NCBI RefSeq assembly: GCF_002095435.2
Contig: NZ_MJEJ02000050.1
Coordinates: forward strand, 1 to 64,000
Origin: Williamsia sp. 1138
GTDB taxonomy: Bacteria; Actinomycetota; Actinomycetes; Mycobacteriales; Mycobacteriaceae
Direction of reading: 5' to 3'
DNA length: 64,000 nucleotides
The stretch's first letter is position 1; the number at the start of each line of letters is the position of its first letter. The position numbers were made by a program, and so were the translations under genes. The notes below the pieces were generated by a model. It had not been told where the DNA came from, made no database searches, and was given only the letters and a program-made list of their open reading frames with translations. Positions 19,589 to 29,093 of this stretch are shown here, piece by piece.

Positions 19589-20950
19589 ATGTTACTCACC
19601 ACGATTGACAACCTGGTCATCGCCTCCGGATATGTCGACACCTGGACGATCTCAGCCCGCGGTGCGGCCCAACCAAGCCCGATCGGGCCGTCTGAGAACG
19701 AACGATTTCATCTTGATTCGGTCCGCGGCGGCGGCATCGGCTGGCTGGCGCTGACCATCGAACTGCCCGGCCATCATCCACCTGAAGCCTTCACCGACGC
19801 GTTCGGCGCGCTCCTCGAGCGCCACGAGGTGCTTCGTGGGCACTTTGCCGTCACCGACGGTTCAGACGATGCAGAGGCCGTCGACTACCAGCGGTTCATC
19901 TACGAGCCCGGAACTTCGCTGTTGGAGAACGTGTCTCGCACATTTTTCAACGACAGTACTATCGCGGGAGCTCCGGCGTTCAGGTCGGCCATCGACACGA
20001 CGTGCACACCCTTCCAGCCGTATCCCCACTTCTTTGCCACCGTTGAGCACCGCGAATCGACCACTGTCGTCTGCGCATTCGATCACTGCTTCGTCGACGC
20101 GATATCTGTGGCGATCGTCGCCGAGGACCTGTTGCACCACTTTCGCGGGATTGCTGTGCCCGCCGCGGGATCCTTCTTGTCCAGTGGCGGCGCAAGGGTC
20201 CCGCAGCCGTCTCGTGTCGACGACCCTCGCCTGACGCCGTGGCACACACTCCTGTCCGCCACCGATTGGTCGGTTCCGGAGTTTCCCCTCGATCTCGGTG
20301 TAGCCGAGGGAGACAAGGTGCCGTCCCACATCGACGTCCGTGAAGTCTTCGATGCGGCAACCGCGCATCTCTTCGACGTCGCCGCGCGCGAGCACGGATT
20401 GCGTACCTATCCAACGATGCTGGCGTGCCTCGCCATCGCTATCCAGCGATCCGGTGGGCCCGACAAGACAGCCATGATAATTCCCGTACACACTCGTCGA
20501 CACCCGGATCGAGAACGAGCTGTCGGTTGGTTTGTCTCTAACGGCCCACTTCTCGTCGACGGAGCCGAATCCGACCTGTTCTGCGCTTCGCACAAGGCCA
20601 TCGAATCGCTCACAGCAGCTGTGTTGGCTGCGGACGTCGGGATATCGTCGGTATACGGTGCATTCGGTGACCGCATCCACACCAGGCGGAGCGACATCTT
20701 CATGGTGTCGTACGTCGACTACCGACGCTTCGACCTGCCCGAATCCGTCTCGCCCAAACATGTGTCGAGCTCCGGCAAAACCGACACGCTCCAGCTGTGG
20801 TTCTGGCGTGATGAGAGCGGGCTGCATCTTCGTGCGCGATACCCGGCGACCACGATCGCCCGGACGACCGTACCGACGGTACTGCAGACGTTGATCGAAC
20901 TCGCGAGGTCGGTGATCGCGGTCGCGCGCGCCGGTCACCAAATCCGGTGA
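19589..20950 (+). CDS. PapA-like acyltransferase, triplet A position 3 (HxxxDA)
   Basis: A 453-residue condensation/PapA-superfamily protein with catalytic motif DHCFVDA (His about residue 166) and Ala after Asp. It has HTRRHPDRERAVGWFVSNGPL, FMVSYVDYR and LQLWFWR in the positions conserved across the family. The N-terminus LLTTIDNLVIASGYVDTW aligns with HVTTIDHYLPDPGNLMQW of 32653, identifying it as the triplet B position 3 counterpart. I start at 19589 for that reason; an in-frame ATG at 19544 inside the preceding gene is possible. Its last 16 nt overlap the convergent gene at 20935. Confidence 0.77.
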   Translation: MLLTTIDNLVIASGYVDTWTISARGAAQPSPIGPSENERFHLDSVRGGGIGWLALTIELPGHHPPEAFTDAFGALLERHEVLRGHFAVTDGSDDAEAVDYQRFIYEPGTSLLENVSRTFFNDSTIAGAPAFRSAIDTTCTPFQPYPHFFATVEHRESTTVVCAFDHCFVDAISVAIVAEDLLHHFRGIAVPAAGSFLSSGGARVPQPSRVDDPRLTPWHTLLSATDWSVPEFPLDLGVAEGDKVPSHIDVREVFDAATAHLFDVAAREHGLRTYPTMLACLAIAIQRSGGPDKTAMIIPVHTRRHPDRERAVGWFVSNGPLLVDGAESDLFCASHKAIESLTAAVLAADVGISSVYGAFGDRIHTRRSDIFMVSYVDYRRFDLPESVSPKHVSSSGKTDTLQLWFWRDESGLHLRARYPATTIARTTVPTVLQTLIELARSVIAVARAGHQIR

Positions 20951-22281
20951 TCGATGTCCCACGCGGTCAACTCCTCGGCGATCTGGGTGCGCAGCAGCGC
21001 AGCGTCTCCGAAGTGGTCCGGATGGATCCCGAAGAATGTGATCGTGACCTTGTCGCCGTACTCGACTGCCCAAGCCGCCACCGCCGGCCCGAGCGTCCGC
21101 CGATGCTCCGCCGGGCGACCCTGCATGATCGCCCGGATCCCGAATGATGTCGCAGTCTCACCGCCGAGTTCGAGTACAGTCTGCGGTACGACCCCCAGGT
21201 TTGAGACGGTGGTATCCGGACCCGGAATCGACTGCATCATCTTCCCGATCAGACGTCTCGGCAGCAGACGAACCACCGGCTGCAGATTGTCGGCCACCTG
21301 GGCCGCACCATTGTTCGCGTAGTCGATGAACGCCTGCTTGCTCAACGCCCTGATCTCGCCGAGGCCCCGTTCCGGGCTGATCTCGCCAGAAACTCGGATC
21401 CACACCCCACCTGAGGCATTCGCGCGGTCATCGTCCTCGCCCCGCCTGCTCACTGCGATGCACAAGCGCATCGCCGGGGCAGGGACCGGGTAACCCGAGC
21501 GTTGGACCAGGCCGCCAAGCAGCGCGGTGAACAGACTGTTCGATGTGCCACCGTGTTCGGCCGCGCGCGCAAGCCAGTGCTCTTTGTCGACATCGACTGT
21601 GGCGAGCGTGGTTTCGGGACCCTCGCGTCCCGTAGTGACGAAAGTCTTCGGAGAGGGGCCAGCACCACCTCCGGCGCCGCGTTGCCTGAGAAGCGCGGTG
21701 ACCAGGACCGCGGCAGCTCTGGCCGCCGCAACGACTTGTCCCCCGGCGTCGACGAGATCGCTCCGGATTCCAGACCAGCCACGGGTCTCCTCCCAGGTGG
21801 GCAGCGTGTTGACCGAGGCCCTTGCGTGTGCCGCTGCCAGCGCCACGTACACCCCCTGCCCGTCCGAGATCATGTGCGAGACCAGCAGCGACAGTGCGTA
21901 CTTACCAGATTCTGTGGGTACACCGTCTAGCTGCCAACCGCGGCCCGCGGCCGGCCGCAACGCAGAATGACGAACGCAACCGTCCATCCATTCACCGATG
22001 TCGTCATCCGCGATCGGTGCTGTGGCAAGCGCAAGCTCACCGATTTCTTCGGAGCGGATCCAACGATCGCGGGCCATCGGCAACCAGGTGCGGCGCACCC
22101 GCCGGTTCAGGGGGCCCGATGCCAACTCGTCACGCAGCATTCGCAGGGCCGGCTCTCCCGGATCGCGGTCGAAAACCCACAGGAACTGGATGGGTGCGCC
22201 GAGCCCGAAAAGGTCCTCCGCCAACAGATACGATTCATCCGCGCCGGTGACACGGTCTGTCTTTGCTACGTTGAGAGTCAT
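20935..22281 (-). CDS. WS/DGAT-like acyltransferase, paralogue 2
   Basis: A 448-residue member of the same group as 14029 and 22308. The catalytic motif is SHMISDG (His about residue 136). GGTSNSLFTALLGGLVQRSGY and TVSNLGVVPQ are conserved, and the C-terminus AWDIDHRIW has the group's terminal Trp. The N-terminal third (GAPIQFLWVFDRDP, GPLNRRV) matches 22308 closely. GGAGGGATGACAAGCG before the ATG supplies the ribosome binding site. It is the last gene of a minus-strand operon (GT1 glycosyltransferase, paralogue 3, paralogue 2), so acylation and glycosylation are expressed together. Confidence 0.75.
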   Translation of the reverse strand: MTLNVAKTDRVTGADESYLLAEDLFGLGAPIQFLWVFDRDPGEPALRMLRDELASGPLNRRVRRTWLPMARDRWIRSEEIGELALATAPIADDDIGEWMDGCVRHSALRPAAGRGWQLDGVPTESGKYALSLLVSHMISDGQGVYVALAAAHARASVNTLPTWEETRGWSGIRSDLVDAGGQVVAAARAAAVLVTALLRQRGAGGGAGPSPKTFVTTGREGPETTLATVDVDKEHWLARAAEHGGTSNSLFTALLGGLVQRSGYPVPAPAMRLCIAVSRRGEDDDRANASGGVWIRVSGEISPERGLGEIRALSKQAFIDYANNGAAQVADNLQPVVRLLPRRLIGKMMQSIPGPDTTVSNLGVVPQTVLELGGETATSFGIRAIMQGRPAEHRRTLGPAVAAWAVEYGDKVTITFFGIHPDHFGDAALLRTQIAEELTAWDIDHRIW

Positions 22282-22307
22282 CGCTTGTCATCCCTCCAGT
22301 CGATGCA

Positions 22308-23636
22308 TCACCAGATGCTGTGTGGTACGCCCCAGGCGTCGAGTTCGGCGGCGAGCAAGCGGTGCAAGTGCGCCCGATCGGCAAATCGCACTTCGTCAAA
22401 CGCCGCCACCGAGAACGTCAACTGGTCGCCGACCTCGAGCATCCAGGCTTGCACCCCTTCCCCAAACCGATACCGCTGCGCCGGGTCCACGCCTTGGGCG
22501 ATACCGCGAAACGCGACGCCCGACGCGGGCACCCCGCCGAGCTCGGACAGCGTCTCGGAGAAGGCCCCCAGATTGGACGCCACCGCATCGGGCATCCCCC
22601 CGCCGGAACTGACCGCCTTCACGATCAGGGAAGTCGGCAGCAGCCACATCAGCGGCAGGAGATGAATCATCGCCGGACGTCTGCCCTCCGCCAGGGCGGC
22701 GAACGCGGCCTTACACTTGCGCCGGATCGGGCCAAGGTCTCCCCCCGCGATCGGTTCGTCGACCAGATGGACCGAGACACCCGCGGTCGCGTTTCCGCCT
22801 TCGTCATCGGGCGTCCGACTGCTCACCGGGATCCCGACCTTGATCGGATGCCCGGTCGGCGCGTAGCCGCTCGTACGCAGCAGCCCCGAGATCACCGCCA
22901 CGAAAAGGCTGTTGGCGGTGCCACCGTGGTCGTCCGCGACCTTGGTCCAGTCGTCGACGTTCACACTGACGACTGCCCACGGTCCGCGTGCCGCGGGAGC
23001 CGTGACGTTCATCGCTGGCCGCGGCGCCCTTGTCGGCGGCGACGGAGCGTTGTCCGAGACCAACGTCGCGACTGTCGCACGGACGGCACCGATTCCCGCA
23101 GAACCCATCTGGGCGATCGAGTCACCTGCATCGGCGAGCAGCGCACGGACGCGGCCCATGCTCCGGGTGCCGAGACTGTCGGCAGCGGAGCCGCCGAAGG
23201 CGTCGGCGGCCGCCGACACCGTCGCCTTACCGTCGGCGACGAGATGCAGTGCGGTCAACGACAGCACGAAGCCGCCCTCGGTGGTCGCGGACCCCCGCAG
23301 TCGCCATTGTTGCCCGTGTTCGGGATCGAGGGGCGTGTCGTACAGCTCGCCGGCCGCCCATTCTTCCACTGCGCCGGCGCTGATCACCCCGTCGTCGATG
23401 ACCAGCGCCGGTGTCTGCTCTGAATGCACCCAGTGCGGACGGGCAAAGGGGAATCGGGACCCGATCACTCGCCGATTCAGTGGACTGCGGCCCAGCTGGT
23501 CATTGACGGCGGCGATGGCATGGGCCGACGGCGGGCGATCGAACGTCCACAGCACCTGCAACACCACCGACCAGCCGAAGGCCTTGCGCACGAACCAGTA
23601 TGTGAAGTCCTCCGGCGCCAGCCTTTTCATCATCAT
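22308..23636 (-). CDS. WS/DGAT-like acyltransferase, paralogue 3
   Basis: A 442-residue acyltransferase-fold protein. The catalytic motif is LHLVADG (His about residue 131). GGTANSLFVAVISGLLRTSGY and AVASNLGAFSE match the two paralogues, and the C-terminus AWGVPHSIW ends in the shared Trp. The first of three consecutive ATG codons overlaps the glycosyltransferase stop by 4 nt, showing tight coupling of a glycosyltransferase with an acyltransferase. An in-frame GTG/ATG further upstream lies inside the glycosyltransferase gene and is not needed. Confidence 0.75.
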   Translation of the reverse strand: MMMKRLAPEDFTYWFVRKAFGWSVVLQVLWTFDRPPSAHAIAAVNDQLGRSPLNRRVIGSRFPFARPHWVHSEQTPALVIDDGVISAGAVEEWAAGELYDTPLDPEHGQQWRLRGSATTEGGFVLSLTALHLVADGKATVSAAADAFGGSAADSLGTRSMGRVRALLADAGDSIAQMGSAGIGAVRATVATLVSDNAPSPPTRAPRPAMNVTAPAARGPWAVVSVNVDDWTKVADDHGGTANSLFVAVISGLLRTSGYAPTGHPIKVGIPVSSRTPDDEGGNATAGVSVHLVDEPIAGGDLGPIRRKCKAAFAALAEGRRPAMIHLLPLMWLLPTSLIVKAVSSGGGMPDAVASNLGAFSETLSELGGVPASGVAFRGIAQGVDPAQRYRFGEGVQAWMLEVGDQLTFSVAAFDEVRFADRAHLHRLLAAELDAWGVPHSIW

Positions 23637-24922
23637 GCCGGCACCCTGATCGTCCTGCCCTCCACGGCTGCGTCCTCGATCAGATCGACGGCCGTACGCA
23701 TCGCCTGCTCCGGCGGGATGAGACACGACGCCACGTCGCCTGCTCGCTCCGCATACGCCTGGCCGAGGATCACCTCGAGATTGTCACGGAGGATCTCGGC
23801 GTCGAGCGTTGTGAGCCGCGTCGACACACCGGCGCCCATCCGCTCGAGCTGCATGCCCCAGAAGGGCTGGTCCGATCCGAGCCAGCACACGAGTGCCGGC
23901 CTGCCTGCCCGAATCGCTGCGGACGTGGTACCTGCTCCCCCGTGATGCACCACCGCACGGCAACGGGCAAATGCCCGGTGATGATCGATGGCACCAACCA
24001 CGCGTAACCGCTCGGAAGATCTCTGCTCGATGTCATTCCAGCCCGCGGACACCAGGGCTCGCACGCCCAATGACAGACAAGACTCATCGATGGCGACCAA
24101 CAGGGCCTCCGGATCACGAACGGGCATGCTCCCGAAGCCGAAGTAGACGGGCGGATCACCACGATCAATCCAATCGTCGGTGTCCTGATCCAGCCGATCC
24201 GCGCCGATTCTGCGTCGAAGCTCAACCGGAAGGTCCACGAACCCGACGAGTGGGCGGCGCGCACCCCACACCAGTGGGAGGTCGGGGCAGAACACCGGAT
24301 CGTATGCCTGGATCTCAATGGCACCCGAGGCATCCATCCGCTGCGGCAGCGGACTTTTCGCCGGCAGGAGTCCGATACGTTTGCGTAGCCGATTCTCCCG
24401 TCCCTTGGTCAGCCACCAGAATGCCGTGGTCACCGCAGCCCAGCTCGCGGAGTTCACCCGGGCCGGAAGAGTCAGGGGCGCCCCCGGAAACGGTGAGACA
24501 TAGGGGTTCTCCGTGATCGGCGCATGGTGCACCACAACGATGGGTATCTTGTCTCGCTCAGCGAAACCGAATGCGATCTGTGCCGTGGTAAATCCGGTCA
24601 CGATGGCGTCCGCACCGGCGGCCAGTCCGAACATCTCATCGACCATCTGGCTCCAACCGTGATCGCGGATCTCGGCCAACGCACGTAGCCTCTTGAGCGG
24701 TCCGCCGGTGCGCACGCCTTCTCGAACCACCTCCGAGTTGATGTGCGCCCTCGTGTCGTATCCGAACGGACGGGCGTCGAGGCCGGCCCTGGACGCGAAT
24801 TGGACGAGATTGGGCGGCGCTCCGAACACCACCTCATGCCCACGTCGTAGCAATTCGGCACCGAGTACAACCGCGGGCTGAATATCGCCACGCGTTCCGT
24901 TGAACGCGAGGACAAACCGCAT
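23633..24922 (-). CDS. GT1-family glycosyltransferase (mycobacterial Gtf type), copy 1
   Basis: A 429-residue GT-B fold UDP/TDP-sugar glycosyltransferase of the sterol-GT/Gtf group, like Rv1524/Rv1526c and the Gtf enzymes of glycopeptidolipid synthesis. The acceptor domain begins MRFVLAFNGTRGDIQPAVVL; the donor-binding domain has VYFGFGSMPVRDPEALL and the PSPG-like HHGGAGTTSAAIRAGRPAL with CWLGSDQPFWG. GGGAGG before the ATG supports the start. It is divergent from a paralogous glycosyltransferase at 25076 across 153 bp and coupled to the acyltransferase downstream. A lipid or lipid-linked sugar acceptor is likely; the donor sugar is unknown. Confidence 0.88.
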   Translation of the reverse strand: MRFVLAFNGTRGDIQPAVVLGAELLRRGHEVVFGAPPNLVQFASRAGLDARPFGYDTRAHINSEVVREGVRTGGPLKRLRALAEIRDHGWSQMVDEMFGLAAGADAIVTGFTTAQIAFGFAERDKIPIVVVHHAPITENPYVSPFPGAPLTLPARVNSASWAAVTTAFWWLTKGRENRLRKRIGLLPAKSPLPQRMDASGAIEIQAYDPVFCPDLPLVWGARRPLVGFVDLPVELRRRIGADRLDQDTDDWIDRGDPPVYFGFGSMPVRDPEALLVAIDESCLSLGVRALVSAGWNDIEQRSSERLRVVGAIDHHRAFARCRAVVHHGGAGTTSAAIRAGRPALVCWLGSDQPFWGMQLERMGAGVSTRLTTLDAEILRDNLEVILGQAYAERAGDVASCLIPPEQAMRTAVDLIEDAAVEGRTIRVPA

Positions 24923-25075
24923 TTTCGCCTCCCGGCAATGTCATGGCCCCGACCGCGTCATTCACACCGATCTTAGGCGAGACGTTAGGGTCGTGCAGTG
25001 TGGCGAGATGCCGCCGGGAAGACAGGCGTCGACCGCCGGCAATAACGACCCATGCCTGAACCGAATGGAGGCGCA

Positions 25076-26344
25076 GTGAAGTTTGTACTGGCGTTCAACG
25101 GAAGTCGCGGCGATGTACAACCCGCGATCGCGCTCGGCAGCGAATTGTCCGTTCGTGGACACGATGTCAAGCTCGCCGTACCACCCAATCTTGTCGGTTT
25201 CGCCGCCACCTCTGGACTCAACACCTACGCCTACGGACTCGACACCCGAGATCTCCTTGAATCGGAGGTCGTCTCCCGCGACCTCAAGTCTTCGAATCCG
25301 ATCACGAAATTGCGTGCGGTGTCGCAGATCACGCTGCGTGGTGGCAGAGCGATGCAACAGGAACTGCTAGACCTCACCGAAGATGCTGACGCCATCATCG
25401 GCGGCAGCGCAGGGCAAGAACGCGCGCTTAACGTCGCGCTTGCGCGAAGCATTCCCTACCTTCCTGTCCACCTCTGCCCGATTCGTCGCAACGGCGAGGT
25501 GTCACTGCTCACGCAGTTCGGCATCGATCCGCCGAAGTCACTGACCCGCGCCAGCTGGACGATCCTGGAGCAAGTCCTCTGGCGGGCAACCAGATCGGCC
25601 GAAGACACACTCCTGCGAGAACTTGGACTAGGAGCGACCGATGCACCTGCGGCAACCCGTATCGGCCGCCAGGGCGTACCCGAGATCCAGGCCTATGACC
25701 AGGCGTTGTTTCCCGGGCTCAGGTCTGAATGGGGTTGCGACAGGCCACTCGTCGGATTCCTCAACCTCACGCCGTCGACGAGAAAAAAGATGGGTGACGG
25801 TCAATCCGATGAGGAATTACTGATGTGGCTCGACGCCGGCCCGCCACCCCTGTACGTCGGATTCGGCAGTATGAGCGTTGCTGACCCCGACGCACTGACA
25901 ACCGTGATCGCCTCCGCCACCGAGGCATTGGGCTTGCGTGTCCTGCTGGCAACGGGATGGAGCGGCCTCCGTCCCACCCAGTGGGGAGACCGGATTCACG
26001 CGGTGCCCACAGTGGATCACGACACGATCCTGCCGCGTTGTGTCGCGGCAGTTCACCATGGCGGAGCCGGCTCGACGGCTGCATCGCTTCGATCTGGCCT
26101 GCCCACCCTCATCTACTGGCTGGGCGCCGACCAGCCGATGTGGGGACGGCAGGTCACCCGTATCGGCGCCGGATACAGCAGTCCACTCGCGAAGATCGAT
26201 GCCCATGGGCTGCGCAGTGCGCTGGCGGCCGTACTGACACCCGATCACACCCGTGCAGCCCACAACGTTGCGGCGCAACTGGTCTCACCTCGGAAGGCAG
26301 TCACCGCCGCGGCCGAGATCGCCGAGAAGGCGGTGCGCGCGTGA
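25076..26344 (+). CDS. GT1-family glycosyltransferase (mycobacterial Gtf type), copy 2
   Basis: A 422-residue paralogue of 23633. The N-terminus KFVLAFNGSRGDVQPAIALG, the donor-domain segment LYVGFGSMSVADPDALT and the PSPG-like HHGGAGSTAASLRSGLPTL with YWLGADQPMWG are intact. The GTG start at 25076 has GGAGG 5 nt upstream and begins exactly where copy 1 begins; an upstream ATG at 25052 lacks such support. It converges on the GT2 gene with a gap of 12 nt. Two related but distinct glycosyltransferases suggest two sugar additions, or the same sugar at two positions, on the locus product. Confidence 0.88.
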   Translation: MKFVLAFNGSRGDVQPAIALGSELSVRGHDVKLAVPPNLVGFAATSGLNTYAYGLDTRDLLESEVVSRDLKSSNPITKLRAVSQITLRGGRAMQQELLDLTEDADAIIGGSAGQERALNVALARSIPYLPVHLCPIRRNGEVSLLTQFGIDPPKSLTRASWTILEQVLWRATRSAEDTLLRELGLGATDAPAATRIGRQGVPEIQAYDQALFPGLRSEWGCDRPLVGFLNLTPSTRKKMGDGQSDEELLMWLDAGPPPLYVGFGSMSVADPDALTTVIASATEALGLRVLLATGWSGLRPTQWGDRIHAVPTVDHDTILPRCVAAVHHGGAGSTAASLRSGLPTLIYWLGADQPMWGRQVTRIGAGYSSPLAKIDAHGLRSALAAVLTPDHTRAAHNVAAQLVSPRKAVTAAAEIAEKAVRA

Positions 26345-26356
26345 CACCTCGAGCGG

Positions 26357-27229
26357 TCACGGCATGATCCGATCGCTTGTCGGGCGAAGCACGTTGCGGA
26401 CAGCGAACTCTCCCGTCTCCTTGTCGTAGGCGCGGATGACCATCAGTCGTCCGACATGCAGGACTGTGACCATCGGCAGATACACGAGCGCAGCAAGCGC
26501 AGCCCAAACGAACCGCTTGTGGAGCATCAGAGTCCTAGGAAGACATAGCATGTAGGTGACAAAGCCGAGCGGGCTGGTCTCCATCCGCCGCGGCGAGACA
26601 CCGACGGTGAGATCGGCAAGCAATGCGTTGCGTCCGCCGGTCTCCTTCACACAAAGCCCAGTGTCCACGTCCTCGAAGAGGTCACGTCGCGAACTTACCC
26701 GGTCCCGCACCTGCAACCACGTCTCGCGGCGGAGCACCATGTTCGACCCATACAACACCGGTACATCCTTGACGCGGTGCTTCTTCCTTCTCGATCGCAG
26801 TGGCATGAACCGCTCCTTGAGATCGCTCAACGCGTTCCCGTAAGGCAGTCCATACGCCTCACCCCATCCGCACAGGGCCGCCCAATCGTGCGCGGTGTCC
26901 TCCTGCAGGAACGCGACTATCGTCCGAGCCCAGTGTGGCGGCACGAGTGTGTCGGAATCGATCCTCGCCACCGCTGGGCCGACGCTGGCGTCGAGACCGG
27001 CATTGCGGGCGAAGACCAATCCCTGCCGAGTCTCGGAGATCATCCTGATCTCGGGATACCGCTCTGTGAACGTGGCGACGATGTCGGCTGTCTTGTCGGT
27101 CGAGTTGTTGTCGACGACCACGATTTCAAGGATGTGATCGAGTTGCCGGCTCAAGCGCTCGAGGCATTCGCCGATCACTTCCTCTTCGTTGAAGGTGGGG
27201 ACCACCACCGACAAACACTTTGAATCCAT
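26357..27229 (-). CDS. GT2-family glycosyltransferase
   Basis: A 290-residue inverting GT-A glycosyltransferase. VVVPTFNEEEVIGECLERL and IVVVDNNSTDKT form the nucleotide-binding half, and RIDSDTLVP supplies the DxD-type metal motif. LFEDVDTGLCVKE is the ED(V/D) catalytic-base segment. A C-terminal membrane-associated hydrophobic segment (about residues 230-255) suggests membrane attachment. GGAGGAG before the ATG supports the start. It lies upstream of no other gene on its strand but directly downstream of the exporter 2 genes. It could build a polyprenyl-linked sugar or extend the glycan of the acylated lipid. Confidence 0.85.
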   Translation of the reverse strand: MDSKCLSVVVPTFNEEEVIGECLERLSRQLDHILEIVVVDNNSTDKTADIVATFTERYPEIRMISETRQGLVFARNAGLDASVGPAVARIDSDTLVPPHWARTIVAFLQEDTAHDWAALCGWGEAYGLPYGNALSDLKERFMPLRSRRKKHRVKDVPVLYGSNMVLRRETWLQVRDRVSSRRDLFEDVDTGLCVKETGGRNALLADLTVGVSPRRMETSPLGFVTYMLCLPRTLMLHKRFVWAALAALVYLPMVTVLHVGRLMVIRAYDKETGEFAVRNVLRPTSDRIMP

Positions 27230-27285
27230 CACACTCCTCCGATGTCAGGCATCCGCACAGGTCTGTTCGCCACCTGGCAGATCGG

Positions 27286-28122
27286 TCAGGTCTTGCGCAT
27301 GTACACCCGCAGGGTCAGCGGCGCAAAGATGGCGAGCACCACCAGGGCTCCGATCAGCGACCACGCGATCTGCGGACCAAAATGTCCGTCGACGGCCAGT
27401 TCTCGCACCGCGGAGACAAGATGCGAGACGGGATTCACCGAGGCGAAGGACTGCATCCACCCGGGCAACGTCGTGACGGGCACCAATGCGTTGGACACGA
27501 AGGTCAGCGGCATCAAGATCAGCATCGAGACCCCCTGCACTGTGGACGCCTTGTTCATCAGGACACCCATCAGCGCGAAGATCCAGCTCAACGCGAAGGC
27601 CACGACGATGACGAGAAGACAGCCGGCGAGGAGCCCGGCGATGCTTCCTGGCCGGTACCCCATCGCGAATCCGACAAGGACGGTCACCCCGGTCGCCACC
27701 ACATACCGCACCACATCCGCCAGCAGCGAACCGGCCAAGGGCGAGATCCGAGCGATGGGAAGGGATTTGAAGCGATCGAAGACTCCTTTGTCGAGATCTT
27801 CGCGCAGTTGCACACCTGTGGTCACCGACGCGGCGACGGCGACCTGGACCAGCACGCCCGGGATGAGCAGCGGAAGATATGCGTTGACATTGCCGGCGAT
27901 GGCTCCGCCGAAGATGCTGGAGAACAACACCGTGAACACGATCGGCAGGATGACCACGTCGAACAGCTGCTGCGGATTGTGTTTGATCTTGAGCAACCCG
28001 CGCTCTGCCATGGTCAGTGCCTGCGAGACCGATCTGCCCATCGAGACGTGCTTCGGGATGTGCCGATCGGCAAGCACCGCCGCGACTTCGGGATTGAACG
28101 GGATCTCGGTTCCGGCGGTCAT
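27286..28122 (-). CDS. DrrB-like ABC-2 type permease (exporter 2)
   Basis: A 278-residue six-TM ABC-2 permease, paralogous to 13198: shared GLLKIKHNPQQLFDVV, IFGGAIAGNVNAYLPLLIPG, GVFDRFKSLPIARISPL and NPVSHLVSAVRELA. It is coupled to the ATPase at 28119 by a 4-nt overlap. With the ATPase it forms the second lipid-type exporter of the locus. Whether the two exporters carry different intermediates or are redundant cannot be told from sequence. Confidence 0.9.
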   Translation of the reverse strand: MTAGTEIPFNPEVAAVLADRHIPKHVSMGRSVSQALTMAERGLLKIKHNPQQLFDVVILPIVFTVLFSSIFGGAIAGNVNAYLPLLIPGVLVQVAVAASVTTGVQLREDLDKGVFDRFKSLPIARISPLAGSLLADVVRYVVATGVTVLVGFAMGYRPGSIAGLLAGCLLVIVVAFALSWIFALMGVLMNKASTVQGVSMLILMPLTFVSNALVPVTTLPGWMQSFASVNPVSHLVSAVRELAVDGHFGPQIAWSLIGALVVLAIFAPLTLRVYMRKT

Positions 28123-29093
28123 GCGGCATCCTCCCGGATCTCGGGTACCTTGCTGGGCTGCCCGGTGATGGTGAAGAACACCTCGTCGAGGCTGGGCTTC
28201 TGCACATTGATCTCCCGGAGCTCGATGCCCGCCGCCCGCAGCGCGAACAGGAGCTCCGGCATGAGCGAGAGATCGCCCAATGGTGCGGCGACTCCTCCGT
28301 TGCCTGACACGGTCACCTCCGTGCGCGTGTAGCCGGCGACAATGCCCGCCGCTTCCGCCGCCAGCCCTGGATCACTCAGGGACAACACGAGGGTCGAGTC
28401 CCCGACGGCCGCCTTCAGGTCGTCCGCGGTTCCGTCCGCGACAAGCCGGCCGTTGTCGATCACCGCGATGCGGTCGGCCAGTTGGTCGGCCTCCTCGAGA
28501 TACTGCGTGGTCAGCAGAACAGTGGAACCTGCTGCGACCAGCGCCCGGATCGTGGTCCACATCTGCGCGCGCGTCCGCGGATCGAGTCCGGTGGTCGGCT
28601 CGTCGAGAAACAACAACGGCGGGCGCGAGATCAGGCTGGCCGCGAGGTCGAGGCGCCGGCGCATACCGCCGGAGAAGTGCCGAAGAGACCTGTCGGCCGC
28701 GGCTTCGAGGCCGAACTCCTCGAGCAATTGCGCCGCCTTGGATTTCGCCGCGGCCCGCGACAAGCCGAGGAGCTTACCGAAGATCATCAGGTTCTCGGCC
28801 GCCGTCAGATCTTCGTCCACGGAGGCATATTGGCCCGTCACCCCGATCAGGGAGCGCACCGCCGTGACATCGCGGACGACGTCGTATCCGAACACCGAAG
28901 CATGTCCGGCGTCGGGCCGCAGCAGTGTGGCCAGCATGCGCACGGTGGTGGTCTTGCCGGCCCCGTTTGGTCCGAGCACGGCGTAGACGATTCCCGCAGG
29001 TACTGCGAGATCGATGCCGTCGACAGCGCGAAAACTTCCATAGGCCTTCACGAGTCCGGTCGCCTCGATCGCCAGCGGTGATCGGTTGCCCAT
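28119..29093 (-). CDS. DrrA-like ABC transporter ATP-binding protein (exporter 2)
   Basis: A 324-residue ATPase. Walker A GPNGAGKT, Q-loop VTGQYASVDEDLTAAENL, signature FSGGMRRRLDLAAS, Walker B LLFLDEPTTGLDPR and switch TTQYLEEADQLAD are intact, and the C-terminal DrrA-type domain ends VQKPSLDEVFFTITG. It is the paralogue of 12233. GAGGAGAACACG precedes the ATG. It is the first gene of a minus-strand operon (ATPase, permease, then GT2) whose promoter must lie in the 548-bp region shared with triplet B. Confidence 0.92.
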   Translation of the reverse strand: MGNRSPLAIEATGLVKAYGSFRAVDGIDLAVPAGIVYAVLGPNGAGKTTTVRMLATLLRPDAGHASVFGYDVVRDVTAVRSLIGVTGQYASVDEDLTAAENLMIFGKLLGLSRAAAKSKAAQLLEEFGLEAAADRSLRHFSGGMRRRLDLAASLISRPPLLFLDEPTTGLDPRTRAQMWTTIRALVAAGSTVLLTTQYLEEADQLADRIAVIDNGRLVADGTADDLKAAVGDSTLVLSLSDPGLAAEAAGIVAGYTRTEVTVSGNGGVAAPLGDLSLMPELLFALRAAGIELREINVQKPSLDEVFFTITGQPSKVPEIREDAA

